A stretch of 64,000 bases of DNA from Plantago major (Eukaryota > Streptophyta > Magnoliopsida > Lamiales > Plantaginaceae). The position numbers and the translations under genes were made by a program. Under the pieces are notes generated by a model, which was not told the DNA's origin, did no database searches, and was given only the letters and a program-made list of their open reading frames with translations. The DNA is taken from the NCBI GenBank assembly GCA_026545765.1, contig CM048844.1, positions 1,178,001-1,242,000 on the forward strand, written 5' to 3'. Below are positions 51,148-62,890 of the stretch, in pieces (position 1 is the stretch's first letter; the number at the start of each line of letters is the position of its first letter).

Positions 51148-51392
51148 TACCCGCTCCGCCCCAAATTTAACTTCCCGCATTTTATTTTGGAACGTCCCAA
51201 TTTCCACTTCCCATCTCTTTAATGGAACATCTTTTTCCTACTTTATTCAATCCATTCCATACTTGTTCAGTATTTTTACTTATTCAATATCTATTTCCCA
51301 CTTAATTTATTACCATCTCTCCTACTTTATTCACTTTTATCTTAAAACTTGTGGTCAGATTGCGGGTAATTGAATTTGGGACAGAAGGAGTA
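51148..51392. mobile_element. Stowaway-like MITE spanning the copy 2/copy 3 reference point
   Basis: Same 245-bp element as 25,510-25,754, with TA borders and the same imperfect inverted ends. Confidence 0.7.
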
Positions 51393-53769
51393 TTTTATAT
51401 CGAGTCCTCTAACCGCACACAACTCGTAAAATTATTATTTTATAAACATAATTTTACATGTTATTGTGATCTTTTTTTTTTTTTGCACCTACACCTTCAT
51501 CATAGAACATCATTAGTCCTTTATAGTTCAATAATTACTATGGATCAAAAAATAATTACACATGGGTCCAAAATGTACATTTTAGGCTAAGTAAATGTAC
51601 ATTTTAGGCTAAGTTTTTAATTGTTATTTGTTTTGAAATATGAGTTAAAATTAACATAAAGTTTTTTTATATTTAATTTCAAGCGTATCAATTTATTATT
51701 TCTACAAATAAAATGTGATTTACATGGTCTAAAAAAAGTGGTTTATTGAGTTTATACGATGCGTTTATCTAAAAGGAGAGTACCATCCTATTTGGCATAC
51801 ATTTAAAACCGACTATTCATCTGTTAAAATGTTTTAGGATATTTGTTTTGTATCTTCTACAGTACAACCGACTTAGAATATTCAGATGTATACGTATTCA
51901 ATCTAGTGTGTTATGAACTCAAATGTGATAAACAATTTCATATTACAAACATAAAGAAAATCATTGATCAAATTTACTTACCTGATAAATATTTGCATGT
52001 ACAAATATGTAGTACAACTCCTTCAATTCCATTATTGCGGATGACGAAATCAAACTACCTCTACAGAGGTTCTTTCATATGACTACAAATAATGACAGAA
52101 TTAACTCACTCAAATACATTTCATCAAATAGCACACACTCAACCAAACCAAACAAAAGCACAAACTAACGCACCTAATGGCAGGTTCAGCAGATAACTAA
52201 CACACGGGAGATTGCTTCCCTATAAGAAGAGTTATAAGACATCAGAATCAAGAGACCACATAATTGACAAAGCAAATGTTCCAGTACACTCACTTGGTCC
52301 ATAAGACGATACTTGCTTTTTGTGTAAATCTTGAAATTTGCATGCTCCTTGGAAGGGATAATAGAATTCCATAGGAAGATCTGATTTACAGAATTCTTCG
52401 GAGTCTCAGATCATGCTCAAAATACAAACACCGCTTTGTATTCCATGTAAACAAATGACCTGATTCCCGAAAAATTCAATTTCAGGGTGACATCATCATC
52501 ACCATTGGACCTTTTCTTGAAAGTATTGATCTTCAAAACTTGAACTTGGCGGTAGGAGATTGGGTATGAAGGTTGTTAGATATAGACACCAATGCGCAAA
52601 TAATCGAAAGAATGTTGATCCCGAACGTGACCACAAGCATTCGTTTCTGTAAAAGGTTGAGTGCATTTTCACTGATTGTGTGAAAGATTACGGCAACATT
52701 TTGCTATGCTCGTGGATTCTTCTCTGGCAGATTCTTTGCCGCTATGAGATGTCTCTAGTATAAGAAGAATTATGCAGTGCGTTATTTTTTTGGTCTTAAT
52801 ATTATGTTAGGACGATCTTTTCTTAATTTAGCATATATTTTTGTGGCATGATTTAGTTGCAAAACCTGGGCTGGAAGTTTTACATATTTACCAAATAATA
52901 AATTGTGCAAACTGTCGAATTTAATGGTTGGAATCTTAAACCCAATAATGATTACCTTGATATGAAGATTTTTTCTATATAAAATGCATGTATTTAGGTG
53001 TGAATGGAGGAATTTACTAAAATAATGATATTATCAAAATAATGATTCACCTTTACTATATATAGCTTTATCATGCCAAACAATCAGGACATACATGCAT
53101 CGAAATAGAGTAGTCAAAAGATCAAAATGGATTCTTACCATCTATGTATTTATTTTAGAATTATTTATACAAACAAATGCAAATAAATGAAAGAAAAGAT
53201 CTCATTCAATCTTGATAAAAGTGCTATACAAATGATTGAGAATAAAAATTGGGATTTTAATAATATATAGATTTATTACTTTTTATATCTATATAAACCA
53301 TATTTTACACAAACATCTTAAAATTTGTGTAAAAAGAAAATGGAAAGAGATTTGTGGAATGGAGGGAGTATTTGTTTGTCTTTTATCATGATGTAATTTT
53401 TTTGTTTCCTTTCATATTTAAATATGTGATGAATTTGGTGTAAAAAAATTGATGTGACCCGACCCGAACCGTCATAACTTAACCGAACTAAATTACATAT
53501 TGTGTTCATGTTATTATACTTCGCCACCCCACTTTTAAATCCTGGCTGTACCAATCCAATTGAACAAATCCAACAGGTAAGAGAAAAGATCATGGTCTCT
53601 GCTTAGCTTTTCAGGAAGCAGAATACAGAAAGTTCTTATATTTAACACCCCCTTAATGAGTCTGATCTAAAGAAAACTTTTGCAGGTTGGTTCTGGTAGG
53701 CCTCTCTCACCAAAGACAAAAGCGCAATGCAAACTCGACTCTCACCTTTCCGGGCCTAAAGCAATTTAA
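51393..53769. other. AT-rich intergenic stretch, copy 3
   Basis: Equivalent of 27-2,380. It differs from both other copies at 52,379-52,460. No gene is recognised. Confidence 0.45.
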
Positions 53770-54826
53770 ATAACAGGAAAGGACAAACCAGGCCTATTGT
53801 CGGAGATATCAAGCTGATCTCCATTGCAATGTAGTTGAAGCACATGCTTGGAGCTATAACGCACGTCTAGCCTGCGTTGCTTACATTTCTGAGCAATCGG
53901 CAAACACTCCAATGGACGAAAATAGGCTCCATGCAATTGAACTACTATACTCCGAGCCACTACTTCCAGAGAAGAGAACTCTAACCATCATGAAGTGAAA
54001 ACTGCTGGCCTTCTTGAGGGCAAATTAGCCACGATGACTGATGTAGAACGTCGCATGCATCAGCTCATGCTTTCCATAAGGGACTTTGATAGGTCAACTG
54101 GGCCTTCTATGACATGGAGATTGGATAGCAAGGACAAGGAGAGAAAGGCTAGCATCTTCATTGAGAGAAGGGATATTCGATTGTTTGTATCCAATGCAAA
54201 GACCGGAAGAGGCTTATGTTCGACATTGTTTGCACGCTTACTGATATGCAATATGTGATTTTTCATGCTTCTGTTGACTCTCGTGGAGGCTATGCCTATC
54301 AAGTGAGCATATATATCTTCTTTTTACCCTTTTCATCTGTTAAGCAAGTTGTTTCTTTGTTGTAGGAGTATTTTATAAGGCATGTCAATGGCTGTGTGTT
54401 GAGCACTGATAGTGAGAAAGAGTCGTAAATGTTTGGAGGCTGCGATTGAACGCAGGTTTTGTGCGATATGTTCTTACTAGACACACACCTACACATATAT
54501 GCACACAATTTGTATTAATCCTTCGGCTTTGACAGGGAGTTAGGTTAGAACTGTGTGCACTCAACCGGGTGGGGCGGGTTCTAAGGGAAAATGGGCTAGC
54601 AGTAGCAAGAGCAGACACCGCAACACAAGGAGAGAAGTCGGTGCATGCTTTCTATGTGAGAGACATGTCAGGAAACAATGTGAACATGGATTTCGTCAAG
54701 CCAATGAAGACGGAGACCTATAGTGGTGATAAAAGATACCACAAACATTCGGCCAACATCACCTGGAAAGCAGAGGTTCTCCATTGGGACATGTTGAGAC
54801 TTGAGATCTGTTTTCGGCATCTCTAA
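53770..54826 (+). pseudogene. ACT-domain-repeat (ACR-type) protein, degenerate, copy 3
   Basis: Close to copy 2, with the open C-terminal frame ending at 54,826. It has a further 4-bp loss in GAGAAAGAGTCGTAAATG (54,415-54,432), where copies 1 and 2 read GAGAAAGAGCGAGTCGTAAATG. The other frame breaks are shared by all three copies, which argues that they predate the duplication. Confidence 0.8.
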
Positions 54827-54999
54827 ATAGCCGCCTAGCTAGCCAGTGTGTACATAAATAATCGCCCTTCGAATGTACATACATGTGTAATGGCTAATAT
54901 TTTCCGTTTTGATCACAAAAAGAATCGTATTGTATCACAAGTCTAATTAATGCCTGACTGCTGACAAAGTTGTATAAGTAGGATATAATCTTAACCTAT

Positions 55000-56327
55000 C
55001 TATGTATGTTCGTTCATCTGGTCACTAAAATTTACAATACTGAGATTTATTCTTCTAAGCCATAAAGAATGCAAAATCATATGAAACGCGTTGAATCTCT
55101 TGGCCGGTTGGCTCATTGTCCAGTGCTCTGCCTTCCTTCAGCCTCAAGTACTCATCTTCTGTAACAGCTAGCCTTCAGTATCTCCTTCACTTCAGTCTAG
55201 GTATATCAGTAACATTTACACGTAAGGAGATCGCATCCCAGTTTAAAACGTCACTTGGAGGCAAAACATAGTCAACAGACAGTATTAATAGATAGCCTCT
55301 GAGATTCTAGGACTAGCCACTTCATATCCACTGGGACACAAGCAAAACTTGGAATTTAACATATAGTCTAAGTAACCTGCTTGATCCGTTTTTAGGTAAT
55401 CGTATATCTTTACCCTTCCAGTGTTTCAGCAGAATCGGCCTGACAGGACCGTGATTTCCACCACCAGCGAAAAACGCAAGATAGTCCCTGGAAATGTTAG
55501 ATGGCGGAGAATGCAGCTTGGGATGTACTTCTCTGCTGATAAGATGGATTTCTGGCACAGTCTCATCTTTTAGTGGATCAAATCCTTCAGAAAAATTGGC
55601 GTTGCACAACCCTCTGATCGATGTGTTGTCCACTTGATACCAGAGGCCCCTATAACAATCAAATCAATGCAGAATTTTGTCACTGAAGGCTAAAAAAGAA
55701 ATTGTTTACAGTTGTGAAAAGCACTAGTCCAATGTAATCTGCTCACCCAGTCATGGCAAGCAAGCATGAAATGGTCAGCTTCTTGACTCATATTCCAGAA
55801 CGGGTGCCTGGTTGAGATGAGACCAATGTAATCTGATACGAACTTCCTGAGTGGGGTGGCATCACGCGAGTTGGGAACATAGACAGACGTACGCAACCAA
55901 CTTTACTACACTAAACAACATAAAGAAGAGACCAGAAGTCCTGAATGTGTAATTCTTCCCATATTCAATCTCATTCATGAGTCGGGCCTTCAACGCTTTT
56001 GGACGGTCCATTGTGCATAAGTGGCGGTTCGCCTTCTTTATACACGTAAATCTTGAATCTTCGTTCCATCTTAATATGTAGCTCCCATGCATAGAGTTTT
56101 CGGTTAAAGCAGGACGAGTATCTGACAGTTATGACATCAACCGCAGAAACCTGAAGTTCTAGACCCAGTAAAATGGCCTCTTTAGCTACACTTGGATCCT
56201 TTATGCCTGCATAAAACCTCCTTTTCCAAGCAAGTACACGTCCATGTTCGTCTCGCGCAACCACCCCCGAACTTGCTCCATTATTCGCAGAACTAACACC
56301 AGATGTAGAAACGTAACAGCTCTGCAT
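55000..56327 (-). pseudogene. GT47 exostosin-family pseudogene with RNase H-like fragment, copy 3
   Basis: This copy combines the better parts of the other two. It has GVVARDEHGRVLAW as in copy 1, YVPNSRDATPLRKFVSDYIG as in copy 2, and the uninterrupted exon [20 protein letters not shown] to [19 protein letters not shown] as in copy 1. The shared breaks (extra C after KSVEG, shifts at LPKNGS/GYLDY and after SEAIY) remain, so it is still a pseudogene. Confidence 0.84.
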
Positions 56328-57508
56328 GTTAGTGGGGATGTTACATCTTCACATTTAAGTGGAACAATCTGGAAAGTAAAAAGATTAATATTCGACCATA
56401 TTTGCTTGGAATTTTTCAGTTCAAATGTTTCTCCCCCCTGCGCGCGTAGGAGGTTTGCCATAACCACAACACACACTTGTGACCATGAGTAAACACAAGC
56501 ATACCTTTATACTACTCTTTCCTTCCATATGTTTCCAATGTGGGACAATTGCAAAAAGCAAGTCTCAACTAGCTTACTTTGAGCCAATTTATCATTCACA
56601 CCTAGAATTGGTTATCTCCCGTATCTTATACTGTTTGAAGCTTATGCATCCCACTTCAAGAACGAACTAAAGAACACGCAAAACCGAGTGGTGGAACTTA
56701 GATAATTAATTGCTCAAAGTTACCCACTTAACACATTATAACACATAACAATTTTTGGCTTTCTCTTGGTTGCCTCTTGCAACCACACTTAGTTGCCTCT
56801 TGCAACCAATTCCCCAACAAACAAAAACACTGTAATACACACCTTCTACTCAAATGACACGTACGAAACTACAATGAATGTTCAGGGATGTTACCTACTT
56901 GGTATCAAAAGAAACTACAGATAAACTAGGCCTTCATTTACTCATTGCAACCAAAATGATCAGCAGTTTTTGACAGGAATAAAACTTCACGGCACCCATA
57001 TCCAATCAAACAAGTACCCATATCCAAAATTTTGTGCTCGTTACATGAAATTCATATATGTATGTTTGGCATAGAAAATTAAGATAACTCAATTCCAGTG
57101 ACATGAATATGTACGAATACTAATGTTATCTTTAAATCTTTAATAAAATTCAATCAATCCGAGAAATTCCCAAGTCCAACGATGATCTACATGAATATGT
57201 TATTTCTCGGAACCATAAAATTGAGAGTAGAACAAGCTACGCGTGATGTGCTTGTCGACGAAATAAAATAATTAAACAAAGACCAGTGAGTAAACGACCA
57301 AAGCAAACAAGAATCGAGTCAATGAACCGCAGACAACAAATTTATGTATGTCATCAAAGTAAATTTTGTTACATAATTAAGTTAGTTCAACTCGGTAACT
57401 TATTATCACGATCAAGATTAGTCCTGAACTAGCGGGGCCTCGAGATCAACGGTAGAATCCTCCATTGCAGTACCTGAGGAAGATTTGGCGACAAAATTAT
57501 TACACTAG
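56328..57508. other. Non-coding stretch between GT47 pseudogene and SWEET gene, copy 3
   Basis: Equivalent of 4,944-6,112; no gene is recognised. Confidence 0.4.
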
Positions 57509-57534
57509 CTAGATGGTGTTACAAGTTGAACGTC

Positions 57535-58998
57535 TCAAATTTGAAGGTCTATGAAAGATTCGAAAGAAGAACATGACAAGTAAACACCTGAACTTCGAAA
57601 TGTCACCAGAAGGATACAAGATACAAGGAGCATGACGATTTCCAATATTATGCCACCTCCGTGAGCAATCTGTGGAACAAGTGAAAGGGTAAAGCACAAA
57701 ACGAAACAAGGGACAGTCACAAATTGTTGCAGTTACAATGGTGTGAAACCAATGTGTACTTACAGCGAGGTAAACATCGTAGGTAGGGCTATAAAGATAT
57801 GCATATGCAAACCACGCGACAGCATTCAAGAAATACATTGTGCATAATCCAAACGGCAAGTATTGTGTGGTTCGCGTCTTGCATGCGTTTATCTGGAAAT
57901 CAATAAAATATATATAAGTTTGTATCAATACAAGGGAAAAGATGAGTGTATATTGGGTAACAAGCGAAAATCAGACTTAAGAGAGATTTAACATCAGTGT
58001 ATATTGGGTAAACAAGCAGCAGATTTAAGAGAGATTGAAGAGGTTAGATTCTTACTATTGAAGGTATCGGAGAAGCATACATAAAAATTCCAACTGTAGC
58101 AGCAGCAGACCCAGTAATATGTGGATGATCTAGGACGGGAGCCCAAAAAGTAAAAGGATTCGCAAATACAATATACATCAAAAATATAAACTCTGGTACC
58201 ACGGCTGTCAATTCGATAACCACCTGATCATGCAGTGCAAGTAGCAAAAGTTATAGTACTTTGTTAGATAAGATAATAATACTGACACATAAACAGAGTA
58301 TATGACAATGAGTTAATTACCGCGTGATGAAATATAGTTGTATTAGCCCTGAAAGCCAACAAGTAATAGGTCTGAACCATAAAGCAACCGTGATTGAGAA
58401 GCACGACCAATATATTCTGGAATGTGAAGGATCCCTTAACTGGTTCACTCATACCATAAAACATCCATACGAAGCATGCCAGCTGAGTAAAAGCATATGG
58501 GTAGGGCTGTAGATCTTTAGTTGACTTCTCCCTTAATATTTTCAAATGATTTGGTCTGTGATTAAATTTAACCAAGGAAAGAAAAGAAAAAGAAAATCAG
58601 ATCAAATCATAGCTAGCTATAGTGAGTTTGAGGAGTAAGAAATTTGTTTAATGAACATAACATACATACATACATACATAATTAAGAGTAGGTAGGGAGT
58701 AGAAATTACTCACATTCGATACATACATACATACATACATACATAATGAAGAGTAGGTAGGGTAGAGGCAGGGAGTAGAAATTACTCACATTGGATACAG
58801 AATTAGCAGAGCAATTGACATAGCGGAAGCTACGTACATACATAAAAATACAAAAGAAGAGGAATTAACAACGTAACTACAATAAGGAAGAAACACAAGA
58901 CAACACAGTAGTAGTACTATAATGTAAGTTTAGGAAAGGCAAAAACCTGTAATGCCCAACACTAGGTCTGGTGTTCCTAAAAAGTGAAAATTCTTCAT
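57535..58998 (-). CDS. SWEET bidirectional sugar transporter, six exons, intact in copy 3
   Basis: Exons on the reverse strand are 58,998-58,947, 58,829-58,790, 58,555-58,321, 58,223-58,056, 57,892-57,764 and 57,669-57,535. They have the same lengths and splice sites as copy 1 and, by reading, encode the same 252 residues, including Asn85 in repeat 1 and His211 where repeat 2 normally has Asn. Upstream sequence is also nearly the same, so both copies should be regulated alike. With copy 1 this makes two apparently functional transporter genes about 51.4 kb apart. If the array is an assembly artefact there may be only one. Confidence 0.87.
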
Positions 58999-59339
58999 TC
59001 TGAGCAATTTTGATCTGAAAAAAATATGATACATGGTTAAAACCGATGGAAACGAAACTTACCAATGCGAAAGCATTGATCTTTAAATTATAAAAGCAAA
59101 AGCAAGAAGAAGCATACATAAACTTTGATAATGATTTGTGGTGATCAGAAGGCTAAGGAAACTTACGGGATGTTTCTCGGCGATATTTGCAGAGCAAAAT
59201 TGGGGCTTTACTCGCCCGAATTTGTTTTACCTTTCGCGAGCACAACTGGGATCAGATCAATCGATTTGCTAGGTTTACCTTGGAGGAAAATTGGGGTCAG
59301 ACGCGCGTTGGAGGAGAATTGGGGGCTCTGATTTAATTA

Positions 59340-59920
59340 TTTTACTTTCTGAAAGAGTATTGGCTTAATTAAAAACCGTAATTTGGAATCCTGATAACTT
59401 AAGAGTGTTTCTGGAGAGTTCATTATGTGATAGTCTTGAGAGTCCATGCCAAATATAGAAAAAGACGTCGGCAATTAGACAACAACAGTTGGCAGGATCC
59501 ATTTGCATCAAGACTCACGGATATTTAACCCGTTTTCTACCAAACCGGGTCCACTAATTGTTGAATTTTGACATATAATTATCAAATTTTATTTAAAACA
59601 AATAAAATTTAAAAAAAAACTTAAAACATATATAGAAATCAATTTCATTAATCAACAAATAAATTTTTATACTGTCATACAAACTAAATTCTTCATTACA
59701 AAGAAAAAAACTACATTTTAACAAAAGTCAGCAATAAAAATACAAATAAGCAATTACAGTACAATCTCTAGGCTTCTGGAAATATTTCTTCTTCTTTTGT
59801 CCACCAAGTATTTCTTCTTCTCTTTTCACCAACTTGACTACAATCTATGAACTTCTGGAAATCAATGATCATATCTGCAATATAAATCAAAAGTCAGCAA
59901 CAAAAATACAAAAGTTAGCA
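59340..59920. other. AT-rich stretch upstream of SWEET, copy 3
   Basis: Equivalent of 7,952-8,532 and closer to copy 1 than to copy 2 (TTGGCAGGATCC at 59,489). No confident promoter element is seen. Confidence 0.4.
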
Positions 59921-60360
59921 ATTTACACACAAAAATTAACAAAAATGCGATACTATTCAAAACACAAAACACAACAATATACATACAAAAATCCAACCTA
60001 TTTACACCTATTAGCAAAATTCCAACATGTTAGTCCTAGTGCTAGAATTAGTACTTCCTCTCAATTTTTAATAATTGTCGTTTTAGTTTTTTCACTATTT
60101 GAAAAATATTTATCGTTTTACATTTTTCAAGAAAGACTTTTATATCATAATTATTGTGTGTTGTTGAATTTCATGTCATTTAGAGATATTGTACTGGTTC
60201 AAGTATCACAGTTATATGTAATTAATGTTGTATTTTATAAAAATTAATAATAAATTGAATTGGGTGTATTAAAATGTATAAAACCTCTAAGACGACAATT
60301 AAAAATAGGAGGGAGTAGTACTTTATTTTTTTTTAGCCAATACCAAGAACTTGAGGAGTA
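59921..60360. repeat. Single ~440-bp repeat in copy 3 (no LINE)
   Basis: Its left flank (GTTAGCA) matches the left flank of 8,533-8,972, and its right flank (TATAATTAGTG) matches the right flank of 11,215-11,645. The 2.68 kb between is absent. It contains the Stowaway-like MITE at about 60,050-60,325. Confidence 0.9.
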
Positions 60361-60505
60361 TATAATTAGTGTCATTAAGAACACACAGTGGGTATTTATC
60401 TTTTTTGAGGTATATAGCATTCATTTTTAACTTTTTAATTAAGGGGTTGTAATATACTACTACAACTCTAATTTTAATTCTATAATAATTAGAATGGAAG
60501 AGAAT

Positions 60506-61647
60506 TGTAGCAATTAAAATTGCACAAATGAAATTTTATTGATTTGATAAATACGGGTACAATTCTCTATTACAATCCTGTGATTCTAGTCTTCTAATGC
60601 GGCGAACTTAGATCTTCAAAGTCTTCGCTTAAGGATTTTATGACTTCAAGGTCGAGGAAACGATAATTCGGGAGCTTCTTGGCTTAATCTCGAATCAAAT
60701 CGCGAACTTGGAGGTGTTTGAAGCGAACGATAACGAACTTCTTGAAGGATGGATGAACTCCACGAAGAACGCTTCTAGATCGTCACAGAATTTGGCCTTT
60801 GATCTTCTGTAGAGGAAGTTTGGCCTCCGGGAAACGTTTCTTCCAGGGCTTTTCAGCTTGATCTTGAATCTAACGTCGCTTTTGGCTTGAATTTGATGAA
60901 GAACTTCAAGAACTCTATTCGGACTTCTTCATGGCTTTTGAATTTTGATCTTCGTTGCTTGAATTTGATGAAGAACTTCAAGAACTCGTCTGTTCTTCAG
61001 GACTTTTGGATTTTGATCTTCCTTTACGGTGGTTGATCTTCCAATATCGTTTCTCCAAGTGTGCGAGGACTTCTTCTTGGATCAAACGAAGGTTTTGCTT
61101 CAGTTGCTGGAAGAACTTCTTGAATGCTTCTTCGAACTTCAAAGCTGAATCTTGAGAGGATTTGTGGGCACTTGCTCTTCACTTCTTCTCTTCTTCACTT
61201 CTCCTTCTCTTCTTCCAATTTGATGGAAGACCTCTATTTATAGATGTGGAAGAGGGTAAGGATGGAAATTCATTTTTTAAAAGCTTTTTCCTTTTTCTTG
61301 AATAATTGCATCACATTTATGATGTGTTGCGATCCCATTGGTCGAATGATCTCCTTCTTCATGTATTGATTTAATTGGAAGTATGCATTTTGACATCATC
61401 CTTTTAACGTGGCGACGTTTGATCGGCTTTAAACTTTTCAAGTATTCACATCGTTTTTAATGCAAAGTAATCGGAAATACTCCATATTTTGTACGTGGCG
61501 CAATTTGATAGGCCATAAATGGAGCGTATTAAAATCGATTAATTTACCATACTATTTTGGAATAGAATTTGGTAAAATTCCAATTAAATACGGTAAATCA
61601 AATTTAATGATTTTAATAATTTATTCGACACATTTTGCGTGTCTACA
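60506..61647. mobile_element. LTR of an LTR retrotransposon (about 1.14 kb)
   Basis: It starts TGTAGCAATT and ends GCGTGTCTACA, giving TG...CA with inverted TGTAG/CTACA ends. The left border is exactly where copy 3 stops matching the unit (after AGAGAAT), so this is an insertion border. Just right of it the reverse strand has GAGGGGGCAATT, a purine-rich tract, so the element probably runs on the reverse strand and this would be its 3' LTR. Inside, GAATTTGATGAAGAACTTCA occurs twice, about 72 bp apart (near 60,890 and 60,961). No partner LTR is in the window, and no polyprotein follows to the right, so it may be a partial or rearranged element. Confidence 0.7.
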
Positions 61648-62095
61648 AATTGCCCCCTCGTGACGGTTTCACGAATGACGTCGTGGAAACGCGAATCGGA
61701 GTGAATAAGTCACGACATGATTAATTTTGCTTACACAAATTTTGTATGTGCGAAAATTGTTCAGGATTATAGACATCGTATCATCACTTCATTTGTGCTT
61801 GAGGAGTTGAATTTTTGAGCTAGAACAACTTATAAATTTCATCATTTTAATATTTAAATTGGTAAACATGAGCCTCATCCTATTTAGCTAAAATCATTAC
61901 AATTTTAGTAGAGGCTAGTAGAGTATGATGCAGTACATGTATAATGGAAACAATTTGCTACTTTTTTTTTTTTTACTTTCTTCATGCTTCTTCTGATTCT
62001 GATGCCTACAATTCTGACAAATTGAACTGCAGCCAGAACCACCTTTCACGCCCCCTTTGCTCCTCACTCTTCAGTCCTATCTTGCTTTTTAACGT
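61648..62095. other. Internal or flanking sequence right of the LTR
   Basis: AT-rich sequence beginning AATTGCCCCCTCGTGACGG. No ORF or recognised domain is seen. Confidence 0.4.
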
Positions 62096-62103
62096 TATAA
62101 ATA
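62096..62103 (+). promoter_or_regulatory. Possible TATA box for the plant mobile domain gene
   Basis: TATAAATA lies 795 bp before the candidate start at 62,891. A plausible 5' leader follows, with an intron from CCG|GTAAGAAA (62,289-62,300) to TTACTTGCAG (ending 62,880). This is inferred from motifs only. Confidence 0.35.
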
Positions 62104-62339
62104 CCAGTGAAATAGCAACTTAGGAGAGGCAACATTACCACCATTCATCTGAAAACTTACTCCCCCAATTCCCCTTATTAGCTTCAGCAATCAGCTAGCA
62201 AGAATGAGCAAGAAGGAGGGACGGGCAATCATCAGTGAGCAAGAAGCGAAGCTTAACCAAAAAAAAAAAAAAACCTTGGTTTAACTCCGGTAAGAAATTT
62301 CTCTCTGATCCGAATCTTGCCCTTGTTCCTAAAGCCATC

Positions 62340-62660
62340 CGAGTAGTGAAGATATAATAGAGGCGGACTGGAGAGAGGAGGCGAACTGGAGAGAGAAGGT
62401 GGACTGGAGAGAGCGGCGAGATGTGGACTGGAGGCAGCGCAAAGGAGGCGGCCATGGCAGACTGGAGGCGCGCATAGGAGGCGGACTGGAGGGCGAGTAG
62501 GAGAAGAAGATGGAGGCGCTGTGGTGCAGAGGAGGCGGCAGCGAGGAGAGAAGAGGAGAGAAGGAGCGGCGTGGCTGGAGAGGAGAGGAGCAGGGGCGGC
62601 GAGGTGCGATGGCGGACGGTGTCAAGCTGCTGGGGCAGAGGCGGCCTGGGTGAAGCAAAG
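62340..62660. repeat. GA-rich minisatellite of GGCGGACTGGAGAGAG units
   Basis: Imperfect units of about 15-25 bp (GGCGGACTGGAG, GGTGGACTGGAGAGAG, GGCAGACTGGAGGCG) repeat across the block. Reverse-strand open frames here give Ser/Leu/Pro-rich products and are not called. The block lies in the presumed 5' intron of the next gene. Confidence 0.75.
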
Positions 62661-62890
62661 CCGATTTCATGGCTGAGATAGGGGATCATTCGATTTGGGG
62701 AGAAGGAGGCGCCATTGATGAGAGTTTGGGAGGAGAAGGCGTTTGAGAAGAAGGAGAGAGCTGATGGTGTTAATTTGGGAAGAATGGAAATTTTAGGGAT
62801 TTTTATCCCTTTATATCATTCTTCTTTCTTTCTTTTTTTTTTTTTACTTCAATCTTTTAATTCCCTCGTATTACTTGCAGGAAATCGAGA

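Larger units (their letters stand above)
51367..60505. repeat. Tandem segmental repeat, copy 3 (partial, 9.1 kb)
   Basis: This copy matches copy 1 positions 1 to about 8,972 and then 11,646-11,775. It skips the 2.68 kb that contains the LINE and one direct repeat. Similarity stops at 60,505, where an LTR starting TGTAG begins. Whether the unit resumes beyond that retroelement cannot be seen. Confidence 0.93.

Noticed and set aside
62195-62689. 164-residue reverse-strand frame rich in Ser, Leu and Pro
   Set aside because: It lies on the GGCGGACTGGAGAGAG minisatellite; repeats of this kind stay open by chance and no domain is visible.
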